Assembly: GCA_963718635.1 (NCBI GenBank) | Contig: OY970367.1 | Span: 3,038,001 to 3,102,000 of the forward strand | Direction of reading: 5' to 3' | Source: JAIOQJ01 sp963718635 | GTDB taxonomy: Bacteria; Planctomycetota; Planctomycetia; Gemmatales; Gemmataceae | DNA: 64,000 nt | Shown: one piece after another, positions 18,405 through 27,861 of the stretch | Position numbering within the stretch: the first letter of the stretch is position 1 | Layout: the number at the start of each line of letters is the position of its first letter | The notes under the pieces: model-generated | Told to the model about the DNA's origin: nothing | Databases searched by the model: none | Seen by the model: the letters and a program-made list of their open reading frames with translations, nothing else | Program-made: the position numbers and the translations under genes

Positions 18405-18553
18405 CGGCAGAGAATCCTTCAGCTCGAAAAGTCGATAACGGCAAACCGATGCGCTCTCGCATCCCTTCTCTCTTTATAAGGAACGCAAGGCATTCCGGAC
18501 CGGTGATTGTTGGGCGCAGGTGGATTGATATGTGGTTTGTTCACCCACCATTC

Positions 18554-18604
18554 GTTTTCCCACGATTTTCTCGAGCTGGGGCTTCTGGAAATATTTCCAG
18601 GAGG
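18554..18604 (+). repeat. Dispersed repeat: leader plus GGAAATATTTCC palindrome
   Basis: The leader CGTTTTCCCACGATTTTCTC is followed after about ten bases by CTTCTGGAAATATTTCCAGGAG. Arms are TCTGG…CCAGGA, unlike the CGGG…CCCG arms of other copies, yet still paired over the core. Confidence 0.75.
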
Positions 18605-18686
18605 GTCGGTGAAATCACTGACAGATGGCTTGCCTGGGACAACTTGACAGCAGACCAACTGCCACATCTAACGTCCGTTGCGCGAT

Positions 18687-18913
18687 CGCCGCCACCCCGC
18701 TTGCCGGGGTGGAGCGCACGTTCGTCGCTAGAAAAACCTTACCCATTGCTAAACGCCGCCACCCCGCTTGCCGGGGTGGAGTGCCGGTTCATAATTTGAT
18801 CGCTGGCTACGAACGTGCGCTCCACCCCGGCAAGCGGGGTGGCGGCGAGAGTGCGTAACTTTCGGTTCTGGCTACGAACCTCAGCTCCACCCCGGCGAGC
18901 GGGGTGGGGGCGG
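18687..18913. repeat. Cluster of four ~43-bp REP-like hairpin units
   Basis: The core CCACCCCGCTTGCCGGGGTG recurs at about 18687-18728 and 18754-18790, and as its reverse complement at 18804-18846 and 18869-18913. The reverse-oriented copies carry the flank GGCTACGAAC. The first copy carries the matching inverted flank GTTCGTCGCTAG. Two units in one direction and two in the other resembles bacterial interspersed mosaic elements. Confidence 0.85.
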
Positions 18914-18948
18914 AATTAGCACCGTCTCGCTTGTCCTACGGTACCACC

Positions 18949-18966
18949 TACCAGCTTAGGCGCGCC
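18949..18966 (+). repeat. Tail motif TACCAGCTTAGGCGCGCC of the dispersed repeat
   Basis: Matches the tail motifs at 1645-1660 and 53950-53963; it lies about 120 bases before the ABC permease start. Confidence 0.6.
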
Positions 18967-19088
18967 CCTCAGCCAATCGCCCTTTTTTGCTGCAACCGCT
19001 TTCTAACGATAGACTTTTCCGACGGCGCTTGTTAAACTTTCTCTTCATTCGCGCTTGATCAATAACCCGGCAGATTGGCTCGCCCTTA

Positions 19089-19951
19089 ATGGAGTCTCCG
19101 TACATTACGTCGCTTGAAGAACCCGCAAAGCCGCCGATTGAAATCGTCATCCGGGCCGGCGGCAGCTGGGTCGGCTATTGGGCCGAGCTTTGCGCTTTCG
19201 CGAGTTGTTTTTCTTCCTCGCCTGGCGCGATGTCAAGATTCGCTACAAGCAGACGACGATCGGCATCGGCTGGGCGTTGATCCGTCCGTTTCTCGTGATG
19301 TTGATCTTCACGCTCGTGTTCAGCAAGCTGGCCAAGCTGCAGGCGCCGGGCGATGTTCCTTATCCCCTGCTGATTATGGCCGGGATGCTGCCGTGGCAGT
19401 TTTTCGCCGCGGTCATGGGGGAAGGAAGCAACAGCTTATTCGCCAATGCCAACCTGATCACCAAAGTTTATTTCCCGCGCTTGATCATTCCGGCCTCCGC
19501 CGTGGCGGTCGCCTTGGTCGATCTGCTGATATCGGGTATTTTGATGGTCGGCATGTTCGTCTGGTTCGGCTTTGTTCCATCGATCAACGTGTTGCTGCTG
19601 CCGCTGTTTTTGGCTATGGCTTTCCTGGCAGCGCTCGGGATCGGGCTGCTGCTTTCGGCCCTAACGGTTCGGTATCGGGATGTCCGTTACGTCATCCCGT
19701 TTCTGGTGCAGTTTGGGCTCTATGCAACGCCGGTCGGCTTCAGCACCGGCACGATACCGGTTGAATATCGTTGGCTGTTCGCCTTGAATCCGATGGTGGG
19801 GGTGATTGAAGGCTTCCGCTGGTCGTTGCTCGGCGATGGCGTCCTCGGCGATGGCGTTCTCCCGGTTTCGCTCGCGGTGACGGCCTTAGCGCTCGTCGTC
19901 GGTTTTCGCTACTTCCGCTCCACCGAACGCCAGTTCGCCGATACAATCTGA
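19089..19951 (+). CDS. ABC-2 polysaccharide export permease (Wzm-like), one frame break
   Basis: About 287 residues. The N-terminus from 19089 (MESPYITSLEEPAKPPIEIVIRAG) leads into RFRELFFFLAWRDVKIRYKQTTIGIGWALIRPF, the cytoplasmic lead-in characteristic of O-antigen/teichoic-acid ABC-2 permeases. About six membrane helices follow. A one-base change near 19185 separates WAEL from RFRELFFF, and the family alignment supports joining them. It should pair with the ATPase at 22150-23427 to move an undecaprenyl-linked glycan across the inner membrane. It is the first gene of the glycan locus. Confidence 0.88.
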
Positions 19952-20037
19952 TTACGACCCGCCGAGCTCCGCCTCTGCGTAAACTTCCGCTTCCTCCCGG
20001 TCGCGGCTCAGTTAATCCCCGAAGAGAGTTTGCACCG

Positions 20038-22114
20038 ATGGCTACGTACTTACTTCGGTTTCACCTCGTGCTCGCCGTGCTGTTGAGTAGTTGCATCTCG
20101 ATGACCCACGCGCAGCGCCTGCAAAACTGGCAAAGGCGGAAGCCGTCTACCGTGATGTATTCGGCGTCGAGCACGATAAAGCCGTCAATGGCTCGGCAGC
20201 CGTGCGCCTGGCTTTTGCGAAGAAACTCATGGGCGCGGCGGCTGACGTCGGCGGCGATGCCGAGTTGAAGGCCGTGATTTTGAATAAAGCGCTGAAGATC
20301 GCTTCGGCAACAACCGGCGGTGCCAAGACCGCCTTGGAAATTCATGCCTTATTCGCAGCGGATCCCAAAGCGAAAGCTGAGCACGCCGCCGAGCTAGCTG
20401 CTTTACTGGAGCGCATTCTGGTCGCTGAGCCGGCTTCGGGCAAAGCGAAGATTGCCGGCGATCTAGTGACGGCATACGGTGAGGCCGCCGCCGAGCAGTG
20501 CCGTAAAGGCGACGTAGCCGCAGTGAAGTCGTTACAGCGTGCCAAAGACGTTGTTCGACTCTACATGGCCACCGCTCCGAATTCCAAGGAGCTAACACAA
20601 GAGCTCGACGGGAAGCTTAAGCTGGTTGACAAAGCGATCAAGGAAAACAAAGAACTTGCTCGGCTTTCCGATCTGCTTGAAACCGATGCGAAAAACATCG
20701 ACGCCCATGTCGGCCTGGCTTTGATCGAATACAAGAACAAGCAGGCAAAAAAAGCCGGCGAGCGCCTGCTGGCGGTCGAGGTCCCTGCCATCAATCGCCT
20801 GGGACGGGCTTTTGCCGGCGGAAAAGAAACCTCGCCTCGCGAACTCGCTTCCGCCGCTTTTGCCGCTACCCGTGCCGTCACGAGCGCAACGCAGAAGGCG
20901 AACTTGTTCGATCTGGCCCGCCAGAGTTACGAAGAAGCGATGGCCCTTGCGGAGAAATTCGATCCGTCGCTCGCCCGCGAATTCATGGTATTCTTGAGCG
21001 TGCAGATGGCGAGCGAAGGCAGCGGGCCTGGCCGAAGCAAGACCGCCGAACGCTTGATCTGGCTGTCGATCGACGTCGCCGACGAAGCGATGCGGTCTGG
21101 CGATTGGGACAGCGTTGCCGAGGTGTTGGCCGAAGGCCGGAGTGCTTGCAAAGGCAATGGTGTCGTGCCAGCAACCATCGCCGAGTTCGACGCCTTTGAA
21201 AAGGATCTGCGCGCTCGGCTCGATATGGAACGCGAGCAGGCAAAACATAAGGAAACGCTGAAGAAAACCCCCAACGATCCGAAGGCCAACACCGGCATGG
21301 CTCTCTACTTACTGGCTCAAGGGCGCACCGCCGATGCGATCCCTCATCTGCTCAAAAGCGAACGGCCGGAGTTTGCCAAGATGGGCGAAGCGCTTAAGGC
21401 AGCTGAAGGCGCTGACTTAACTCGAGGCGACGCCTTGCGCAAAATGGCCGGCAACCTCAACGGCGCCGAGAAAGCAGCATTTATGAACGCCGCGCGCGAA
21501 TGCTTTGAAGCGTTTGTGGAAAAGAACCCGGCCGATCCGCAGGCGGGACGGGCGAAATTGCTGCTTTCGCAATTAGGGCCGGGACCAGTGCGCAGAATCA
21601 AGCGCCCGTCGGCGTGGTTGCCTTGTTCGATCAGAAGAAGCGCGAAACGCTGGTCAAATTACTAAATGAGAGCAACGAAGGTAACGGAGTTGCTTCACTC
21701 GATAATTTTATACGCTATGCCTTCCAACCTAGCATTCGAATGACACCTGTATTCAAAAACTTGGTCGTGTCCGATTGGAAATACCCTATCGTCGAAAGCC
21801 CCAAAAACGGCCAATATCGCTACATCGCTTTCGCCTGGAAAAAAGAAGGGGGATCGAAGATCGGCATCTTCGTTCGAACACCCGATGCCTGGCATGGTTA
21901 CGGGGCAGGCGAGGAAATGAGCGACCGGATGACGATTTCCACCAAAAATCCGACGGAGTGGACCGTCGTGGTGCGCGATTTATACAAGGATTTCGGCCGC
22001 TGCGACATCGTTGGACTTGCTTTGTCGCCGGTGGACGGCACGGCGGGTTATTACAATAATATCTATCTCGGCCGTACTGAAGCCGAAGTGCGCCGAGTGG
22101 CGACGAAGCGCTAG
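20038..22114 (+). CDS. Large secreted helical-repeat protein of unknown function, two frame breaks
   Basis: About 690 residues, lying between the two halves of an ABC glycan exporter. A signal peptide (LLRFHLVLAVLLSSCISMTHAQ) is followed by about 470 residues of Ala/Lys/Glu-rich helices with TPR-like spacing (e.g. NDPKANTGMALYLLAQGRTADAIPHLLKS). A C-terminal domain of about 150 residues looks beta-rich: KYPIVESPKNGQYRYIAFAWKK, EWTVVVRDLYKDFG, YYNNIYLGRTEAEV. One-base changes near 20120 and 21595 shift the frame, with sense on both sides. Function unknown. Its place suggests a periplasmic or surface partner of the exporter, which is inference. Confidence 0.7.
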
Positions 22115-22149
22115 ACTCGAAACCTCTCCCGCGAATCGTTTGGAACTCG

Positions 22150-23427
22150 ATGAGTGATGTCGTCATTGAAGTAAATCGGGTCGCCAAGCGCTATCAGATC
22201 GGCGCCGCCCAGGAACGCTACGTAGCGCTGCGAGATGTCATGAGCCGGCGCGTTAAGCGAATCGGGCGGATGTTGACGGGCCATAAGTCTAACCAGGCGC
22301 CAAAAAGCGTCGATTTCTGGGCGCTCAACGAAGTCAGTTTCCAAGTTTATCAAGGGGAATGCGTCGGTATTATCGGGCGCAACGGCGCTGGCAAGAGTAC
22401 CCTTCTGAAGGTGCTTAGCCGTATTACCGCTCCAACTTCTGGCGACATTCGATTGCGCGGGCGTGTCGGCAGCCTGCTCGAAGTCGGAACCGGCTTTCAT
22501 CCGGAGCTTACCGGACGCGAAAATATCTCCTTGAACGGCGCAATCCTCGGCATGTCGCACAAAGAAGTTGCTCGTAAGTTCGATGAAATTGTGGCTTTCG
22601 CCGATGTCGAGAAGTTTCTCGATACGCCGGTCAAATACTATTCAAGCGGCATGTATATGCGTTTAGCCTTTGCGGTCGCGGCGCACTTAGAGCCGGAGAT
22701 TTTAATTGTCGATGAAGTTCTGGCAGTAGGGGACGCACAATTTCAACAGAAGTGCCTTGGAAAAATGGGTGAGGTTGCGCGGGGCGGGCGGACCGTTCTA
22801 TTTGTCAGCCACAACATGGCGGCGGTGCAGAGCCTGTGTTCCCGGGCTATTTTGTTGGATCGCGGACGAATCGCTCAAGATGGCGCCGCTGCCGAAAGCA
22901 TACGCGCCTACATGGCCGGCACGCGCACAGTCGATTCCGGCATCAGTTTCGCCGGCCGGATGAAACCGGCCGACAAAGCCGAAATCAGCAACGCATGGAT
23001 GGAAAGAAACCAGGAACCGACTCATCTCTTCCTGCACGGTGACCTTGCCGAGCTTGTTATCGAGGTGAATGTCCGTGAATCATGCTCAATCGAGTTCGAA
23101 TTGCTTCTCAGACAGAAAGACGGCCTACCTGTCGCGTTTTGTCCGAGTGGTTGGGCCCGCGATTGGCGCGTTATGGCCAAGCCGGGAGCATTGCGCGTCC
23201 GTTGCCGTTTGCCGCAATTACAGCTTTCTGAAGGTACTTACAGCGTCGATCTTATGCTTGCGCATGATGCACAATTTCTCGATGCCGTCGAGTCGGCACT
23301 AAGTTTCACTATTGAATCAGCAGCGATCGGCCCGCGTAATTGGAGATTCGATCAAGCACGCAACCAAGGTTGTCTTTTGTGGGACGTGCTGTTTGAGTTA
23401 GAAACGTCAGCGACTGCGTTTTCGTAA
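22150..23427 (+). CDS. ABC polysaccharide export ATPase with C-terminal glycan-binding domain (Wzt-like)
   Basis: 425 residues. The ATPase half shows GRNGAGKST, the family-specific SGDIRLRGRVGSLLEVGTGFHPELTGREN, the signature YYSSGMYMRLAFAV, and Walker B ILIVDEVLAVGD. About 170 residues after the ATPase form a beta-rich domain, as in Wzt proteins that bind the finished O-polysaccharide end. Known Wzt C-domains read a terminal methyl or phosphate group. The FkbM methyltransferase at 29871 could in principle make such a cap, which is inference. It partners the permease at 19089. Confidence 0.93.
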   Translation: MSDVVIEVNRVAKRYQIGAAQERYVALRDVMSRRVKRIGRMLTGHKSNQAPKSVDFWALNEVSFQVYQGECVGIIGRNGAGKSTLLKVLSRITAPTSGDIRLRGRVGSLLEVGTGFHPELTGRENISLNGAILGMSHKEVARKFDEIVAFADVEKFLDTPVKYYSSGMYMRLAFAVAAHLEPEILIVDEVLAVGDAQFQQKCLGKMGEVARGGRTVLFVSHNMAAVQSLCSRAILLDRGRIAQDGAAAESIRAYMAGTRTVDSGISFAGRMKPADKAEISNAWMERNQEPTHLFLHGDLAELVIEVNVRESCSIEFELLLRQKDGLPVAFCPSGWARDWRVMAKPGALRVRCRLPQLQLSEGTYSVDLMLAHDAQFLDAVESALSFTIESAAIGPRNWRFDQARNQGCLLWDVLFELETSATAFS

Positions 23428-23442
23428 GGCCGCATTCATACT

Positions 23443-24645
23443 TCACTTTCCACTTTCTGACATAAATGTCGGGCGTACAACTTGGCTCGATCCGGGAACG
23501 AATCGTTTGAGCAGAAGAAAATGCCTCTCCCAAAGGTGCCAGGAAACCCAAGCGACTGCAAAAGTGGAGACAAAGATTGATGGCGAGAATAAGAGTGATT
23601 GAGAGATAGACGGCCAACGATATCTGATGCCATCCCAACCCCCGAAGAGTGGCCGCATGAGTTCAATAATCAATTCGTGAAATATATAGGCACCGTAGCT
23701 GTAACGGCCGCACCAGCAAAGCCATGGTTGAGAAAGAAATATGTTTAGACTGCAACCTTGACTTGAGGTTACGATCGTCCCGATAAGTGCGGCGAAGTTT
23801 ACCGCTAACATGCTCGTCCCTAAGGTTAGCATTGGTCCAAGATTCAGCGAGAAATTAAAATGTCTTTGTCCAATAATCATTCCGAGCAAGAAAAACGTGG
23901 AGTTTTGAAAGACTATCGGAGCGTAGGTCATCACCCTTCGCATTTTGTCGACGTCTCGTGACCAGACGGCTACCAATCCACCGGCTGCAAACGCATCCAT
24001 GCACGAAAAAGTCCAACCATATCGCAGCTGAACCGATTTTGCTAACACGTAAGCACCAATTTTCCAAATCGCTGAAAATGCAAAGAAGGCGATGAAAGCT
24101 TTGTCCAAATTACGCCGCGGAGTCAATGCAACTATGATCGGCCAAATTAAGTAAATCTGTTCTTCTACGGACAGCGACCAAAGCGGAGAGAGTGGCGTAT
24201 TCTCTGGCTTCAAACCGGTCACAAATTCAGTCATGTTGCCCAGATAAACCCAATAACAAATCTGCGTGACCGCACCATAATGCGGCAAGTGGGAAGCAGC
24301 CCAATCCCATTGCGGCAAAATGAACAAACAGAGCGCTACGAACATAAAGTAAAGAGGAAAAATTCTCAGTGAACGGCGGATGAAAAAATGCATGTACCAG
24401 TTGCGGGTTCCTTTCATGTCGATCAAAATGCCCGATATTAAAAAGCCTGACAGGCAAAAAAATAGAGTCACCCCAACCCATGCAGTGTTCGCAACGGTCG
24501 TGAGCAAGTGCGCAAAGCTGCTGTCGCCACCTTGAGCGAAGGAATGGGTCAGGATAATCGCCAGGATAGCGACGCCGCGTAACCCGTCCAGCGGAGCAAA
24601 ATGTTGCACTTCGCGACATGCTCTTGAATTTCCTTCAACTTCCAT
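23443..24645 (-). CDS. Acyltransferase family 3 membrane protein (OafA/YrhL-like)
   Basis: 400 residues with about ten membrane helices. The N-terminal motif FAPLDGLRGVAILAIILTHSF carries the family's catalytic-type histidine, and RRSLRIFPLYF is the conserved arginine motif. These enzymes transfer acetyl or other acyl groups to extracytoplasmic sugars. Within a glycan locus, O-acylation of the exported polymer is the likely role. It runs opposite to its neighbours: it converges on wzt with 15 bases between stops, and diverges from glf over a 220-base AT-rich stretch that should hold both promoters. Confidence 0.9.
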   Translation of the reverse strand: MEVEGNSRACREVQHFAPLDGLRGVAILAIILTHSFAQGGDSSFAHLLTTVANTAWVGVTLFFCLSGFLISGILIDMKGTRNWYMHFFIRRSLRIFPLYFMFVALCLFILPQWDWAASHLPHYGAVTQICYWVYLGNMTEFVTGLKPENTPLSPLWSLSVEEQIYLIWPIIVALTPRRNLDKAFIAFFAFSAIWKIGAYVLAKSVQLRYGWTFSCMDAFAAGGLVAVWSRDVDKMRRVMTYAPIVFQNSTFFLLGMIIGQRHFNFSLNLGPMLTLGTSMLAVNFAALIGTIVTSSQGCSLNIFLSQPWLCWCGRYSYGAYIFHELIIELMRPLFGGWDGIRYRWPSISQSLLFSPSIFVSTFAVAWVSWHLWERHFLLLKRFVPGSSQVVRPTFMSESGK

Positions 24646-24865
24646 GATGGCGAATCCTAGCAGGTGAATGGCTTGTCGTTCTAAACGGGTTTATAGCACT
24701 AAAATACAAAGACATTAATCTAGTTTTTTAGCTGCAAATGACTAGGTTAATAGCGGTCTTTGGGGTTTCCCGGCCTTTCTTCGAACAGAAGAACCAAATG
24801 ATTTTGCGGTTGTGCTAGCGGCGTCCAGTATTTCGTTAAGTCCCCGAAGGCTAATCTTTTCAACA

Positions 24866-25993
24866 ATGAAAATCGATTACCTCATAGTCGGTTCAGGTCT
24901 CACCGGCGCCGTCATTGCCCGTACGCTGGTGGACGCCGGGCGTGAGGTGCTTGTCGTGGATCGCCGTGCGCATCTTGGCGGCAACGTTCACGATCACGCG
25001 CATCCCTCCGGCATTCGCATTCACACTTACGGGCCCCATTACTTTCGGACATCCTCCGAGCGCATCTGGGAATTCGCCAATCGCTTTGCTTCGTTTTACC
25101 GATACGAGGCATCGCTCGTCTCGGATGTCGATGGCGTTCTCGAACAATGGCCCATTGCCGGCAGCTACATCAAACGGCATTTTGGCGGCGGTTGGCATCC
25201 TGAGTTCACCGGAGTGCCCGGCAACTTCGAAGAGGCAGCTCTGTCGTTGATGCCGCGCATGATCTACGAAAAGTTCATCAAGGAATATAACGAGAAGCAA
25301 TGGGGAGTTCCCTCGCATACGCTCTCGGCCAAACTCTGCCAGCGCTTCGATATCCGTCACGACGATGAGCCGAGGCTGAAGCCAAACTCGAAATATCAGG
25401 GTATTCCCACGCTTGGCTATGCCGACTGGATGCGCAGAATGCTCGAAGGCATCCCTGTGATGCTGAATTACGACTACCTTCAACGGCGATTCGACATTGC
25501 CCATCGAGCGGGTTTGGTCTTCACCGGTCCGATTGATGAGTTTTTCCAATTCGATTTCGGCAAGCTCAAATATCGTGGCCAGAAGCGCACACATCGCTAT
25601 TTGCCCGATGCGGGCTTTGTTCAACCATGCGGGCAGGTGAATAATCCCACCCATGCCGGCGGGCTGCATGTGCGGACGCTCGAATGGAAGCGAATGATGG
25701 AACCTGACTATGCCGAACGCATCCGCGGCACCGTGCTGACGCAGGAAACACCATTTACTCCCGATGCGCCGACCGAATATGAATATCCGTTCCCCGACGA
25801 CGAAAACTCGAAGCTCTATCGGGAATATCGCCTGCGAGCCGATGCGTTGAATGGGGTGCTAGTCTGCGGCCGCCTCGGTGAATATCGTTATTACGACATG
25901 GATCAGGCGATCGCGCGAGCACTCGCCCTGGCAGACCGTTTACTTGGTAGAGATACATCTCTGAGGCCAGCCAATGAGTTCAGTGAAGTCTAA
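24866..25993 (+). CDS. glf: UDP-galactopyranose mutase
   Basis: 375 residues from the ATG at 24866 (MKIDYLIVGSGLTGAVIARTL), giving an FAD-binding Rossmann start. The family motifs GGNVHDHAHPSGIRIHTYGPHYFRT and FIKEYNEKQWG are present. RYLPDAGFVQPCGQVNNP, the active-site region and the C-terminal GRLGEYRYYDMDQAIARAL complete it. The enzyme converts UDP-galactopyranose to UDP-galactofuranose with reduced FAD. It sits next to two GT2 enzymes and overlaps the first by 20 bases, so galactofuranose is a probable constituent of the exported glycan. Confidence 0.96.
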   Translation: MKIDYLIVGSGLTGAVIARTLVDAGREVLVVDRRAHLGGNVHDHAHPSGIRIHTYGPHYFRTSSERIWEFANRFASFYRYEASLVSDVDGVLEQWPIAGSYIKRHFGGGWHPEFTGVPGNFEEAALSLMPRMIYEKFIKEYNEKQWGVPSHTLSAKLCQRFDIRHDDEPRLKPNSKYQGIPTLGYADWMRRMLEGIPVMLNYDYLQRRFDIAHRAGLVFTGPIDEFFQFDFGKLKYRGQKRTHRYLPDAGFVQPCGQVNNPTHAGGLHVRTLEWKRMMEPDYAERIRGTVLTQETPFTPDAPTEYEYPFPDDENSKLYREYRLRADALNGVLVCGRLGEYRYYDMDQAIARALALADRLLGRDTSLRPANEFSEV

Positions 25994-26903
25994 TGCGGAG
26001 CGGCCGTTGTTCGATAAGTCGCCATCAATTGCCGCAGTAGTGGTAACGTATAATCGCTTAGCTCTTCTTCAGAAATGTATCGCTGCGCTTGAAGTTCAGA
26101 CGCGGTCGGTGGATGAGATTATTGTGGTAAACAATGGGAGTACGGATGGCACGGCAGACTGGCTCCGGACGCAGGTAAAATTGACCGTGGTGAACCAAGA
26201 AAATCTAGGTTCGGCGGGCGGACAATATACCGGTATTAAAACAGCTTACTGTAAAGGGCATTCCTGGTTCTGGTGCATGGACGACGACACTATTCCTACT
26301 CCATCCGCACTGGCCAATTTTGAAGCCGCGAAACAGTTCTCGGATCCTACCACCGGATTTTTGTGGAGTCTCGTTCTGCAATCGAATGGAGAAGTCGACC
26401 AAGCAATGGCGACAACTGACTCGCTCGATTGGTGGGGCCGAGTGAGTAGTGAACATTGTATTCGAGTCGATCACGCAACATTTGTTTCAGTGTTAATTTC
26501 GCGGCGCTCGGTCAGCGCAGTCGGCTTTCCACTTGCATGGATGTTTATATGGGGAGAAGATTTCGAATTCACTCGGCGGATTGCCGGGCGATTTAAAGGG
26601 TGGGCAATCCTGGATAGTAGAGTGATTCACTTGGCCGTGGCCAAGACGGTTACAACAGATCTGTACGATGATATAAACTACCGAAACCGAAGTCTGTATC
26701 GTATCAGAAATGAAATCGTGCGGATTCGGATCGATCCGCTGACCGGTGGCTTCGGTCGTTTGCTGGCCCTAACCAATGCCGTTTATCAGGCAGTACGCCT
26801 CATGCGGCTAGGGAAAATGCCAGTTCTGAAAACGCTCCGCTGGATCGCGGCCGGGATGTTTCACCGAGTCCGTTTTGAGTTCCCCGAATCAGATCAAAAT
26901 TGA
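25974..26903 (+). CDS. GT2 glycosyltransferase, GlfT-like (copy 1)
   Basis: 309 residues with a GT-A fold: IAAVVVTYNRLALLQKCIAAL, VDEIIVVNNGSTDGTADWL, and the metal-binding CMDDDTIPT. The AGGQYTGIKTAY segment and the DDD motif resemble galactofuranosyltransferases of the GlfT/WbbI type. The start lies within the last 20 bases of glf, so expression is coupled to the supply of UDP-galactofuranose. It is a paralogue of the next gene: both keep the NNGSTDGTA, CMDDDTI and YRIRNEI segments. Donor specificity is inferred from context. Confidence 0.9.
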   Translation: MSSVKSNAERPLFDKSPSIAAVVVTYNRLALLQKCIAALEVQTRSVDEIIVVNNGSTDGTADWLRTQVKLTVVNQENLGSAGGQYTGIKTAYCKGHSWFWCMDDDTIPTPSALANFEAAKQFSDPTTGFLWSLVLQSNGEVDQAMATTDSLDWWGRVSSEHCIRVDHATFVSVLISRRSVSAVGFPLAWMFIWGEDFEFTRRIAGRFKGWAILDSRVIHLAVAKTVTTDLYDDINYRNRSLYRIRNEIVRIRIDPLTGGFGRLLALTNAVYQAVRLMRLGKMPVLKTLRWIAAGMFHRVRFEFPESDQN

Positions 26904-26946
26904 TGGTAGTTCGTCCCGTACAGGTCCGTGTCCGAGGTCGCTCTCG

Positions 26947-27861
26947 ATGCAATCAGTTAATATTGATTTTCCGGCGCCGTCTGCATCCAGTTTGAATTCA
27001 ATTGCTGCCGTTGTAGTGACGAATAATAGACTATCCCTCCTGCAGCAATGTCTCGCTGCGATTCTTGCTCAAACGCGTCGGCCTGATGAGATAATCGTCA
27101 TCAACAACGGCAGCACGGATGGTACTGCGGCTTGGCTCGCCCAACAAACCGATTTTACAGTCATCGAGCAGGTCAATTCAGGCTCTAGTGGCGGGCAACA
27201 TGCCGGCATCCGTGCGGCTTATCGCAAAGGCTACGACTGGATATGGTGCATGGATGATGACACGATCTGCGAGCCCGACGCGCTACAAGAAATGGTCAAT
27301 GCCCCTTATTTCAAGCGAGAAGACACCGGCTTCCTGGCAAGTGTTCCTTACTGGAGTGATGGCAAACCTCATTTCATGTTCGGCCTCTATCCAACTGCCG
27401 CCGCCGAATGGGCGGACTCCGTAGTCACCGATCTCTGCATCCCGGTGCAGATGTGGTCTTTTGTCTCGGTCATGTTCTCACGACGGGCGGTTGCTCGAGT
27501 TGGACTTCCCGTGCATTCATTTTTCCTAATCGTTGACGACTATGAGTACACTCATCGAGTCACTTTGTCGTTTCGAGGATATTGCGCTTTGAAAAGCAGG
27601 GTCGTTCACAAAACAAAGGCGGGAGCCGGAAGTTCAAATCTTCGTGACCCTGGCACTGCGATGAAAGAATGTTACCGAATCCGGAATGAAATCGCCTGGA
27701 CTCGTTCGCGATCCGATATCGGTCGCTGGGGGAAATTCACCAGCATTTCGACTGTTTGGATGGTCTACACGCGCCTTGTTCTCCGAGGCGAGGGCCCACC
27801 ACGGCTACTATGGTGGGCGTTGAAAGGAATGTTTTTTCGCTATCGGATAGACGCTGCCTAG
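26947..27861 (+). CDS. GT2 glycosyltransferase, GlfT-like (copy 2)
   Basis: 304 residues from the ATG at 26947 (MQSVNIDFPAPS), with GAGGT about nine bases upstream. Motifs parallel those of copy 1: IAAVVVTNNRLSLLQQCLAAI, DEIIVINNGSTDGTAAWL, IWCMDDDTICEPDAL and ECYRIRNEIAW. The tandem pair probably arose by duplication, followed by divergence in the acceptor half. Likely role: addition of galactofuranose or another sugar to the growing glycan on the cytoplasmic face. Confidence 0.9.
   Translation: MQSVNIDFPAPSASSLNSIAAVVVTNNRLSLLQQCLAAILAQTRRPDEIIVINNGSTDGTAAWLAQQTDFTVIEQVNSGSSGGQHAGIRAAYRKGYDWIWCMDDDTICEPDALQEMVNAPYFKREDTGFLASVPYWSDGKPHFMFGLYPTAAAEWADSVVTDLCIPVQMWSFVSVMFSRRAVARVGLPVHSFFLIVDDYEYTHRVTLSFRGYCALKSRVVHKTKAGAGSSNLRDPGTAMKECYRIRNEIAWTRSRSDIGRWGKFTSISTVWMVYTRLVLRGEGPPRLLWWALKGMFFRYRIDAA

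Larger units (their letters stand above)
18405..19088. other. 684-base non-coding, repeat-rich region
   Basis: No gene is recognised. It holds one leader/palindrome unit at 18554-18604, four REP-like GC hairpin units at 18687-18913 and the AGCTTAGGCGCGCC tail at 18949-18966. The right end must contain the promoter for the glycan export genes. Nothing further is seen. Confidence 0.7.

Noticed and set aside
24893..25669. 258-residue minus-strand protein
   Set aside because: Antisense to glf, whose family motifs are unmistakable.
27630..27660. tRNA T-loop-like GTTCAAATC
   Set aside because: Lies inside the GT2 coding sequence and no cloverleaf can be built around it.
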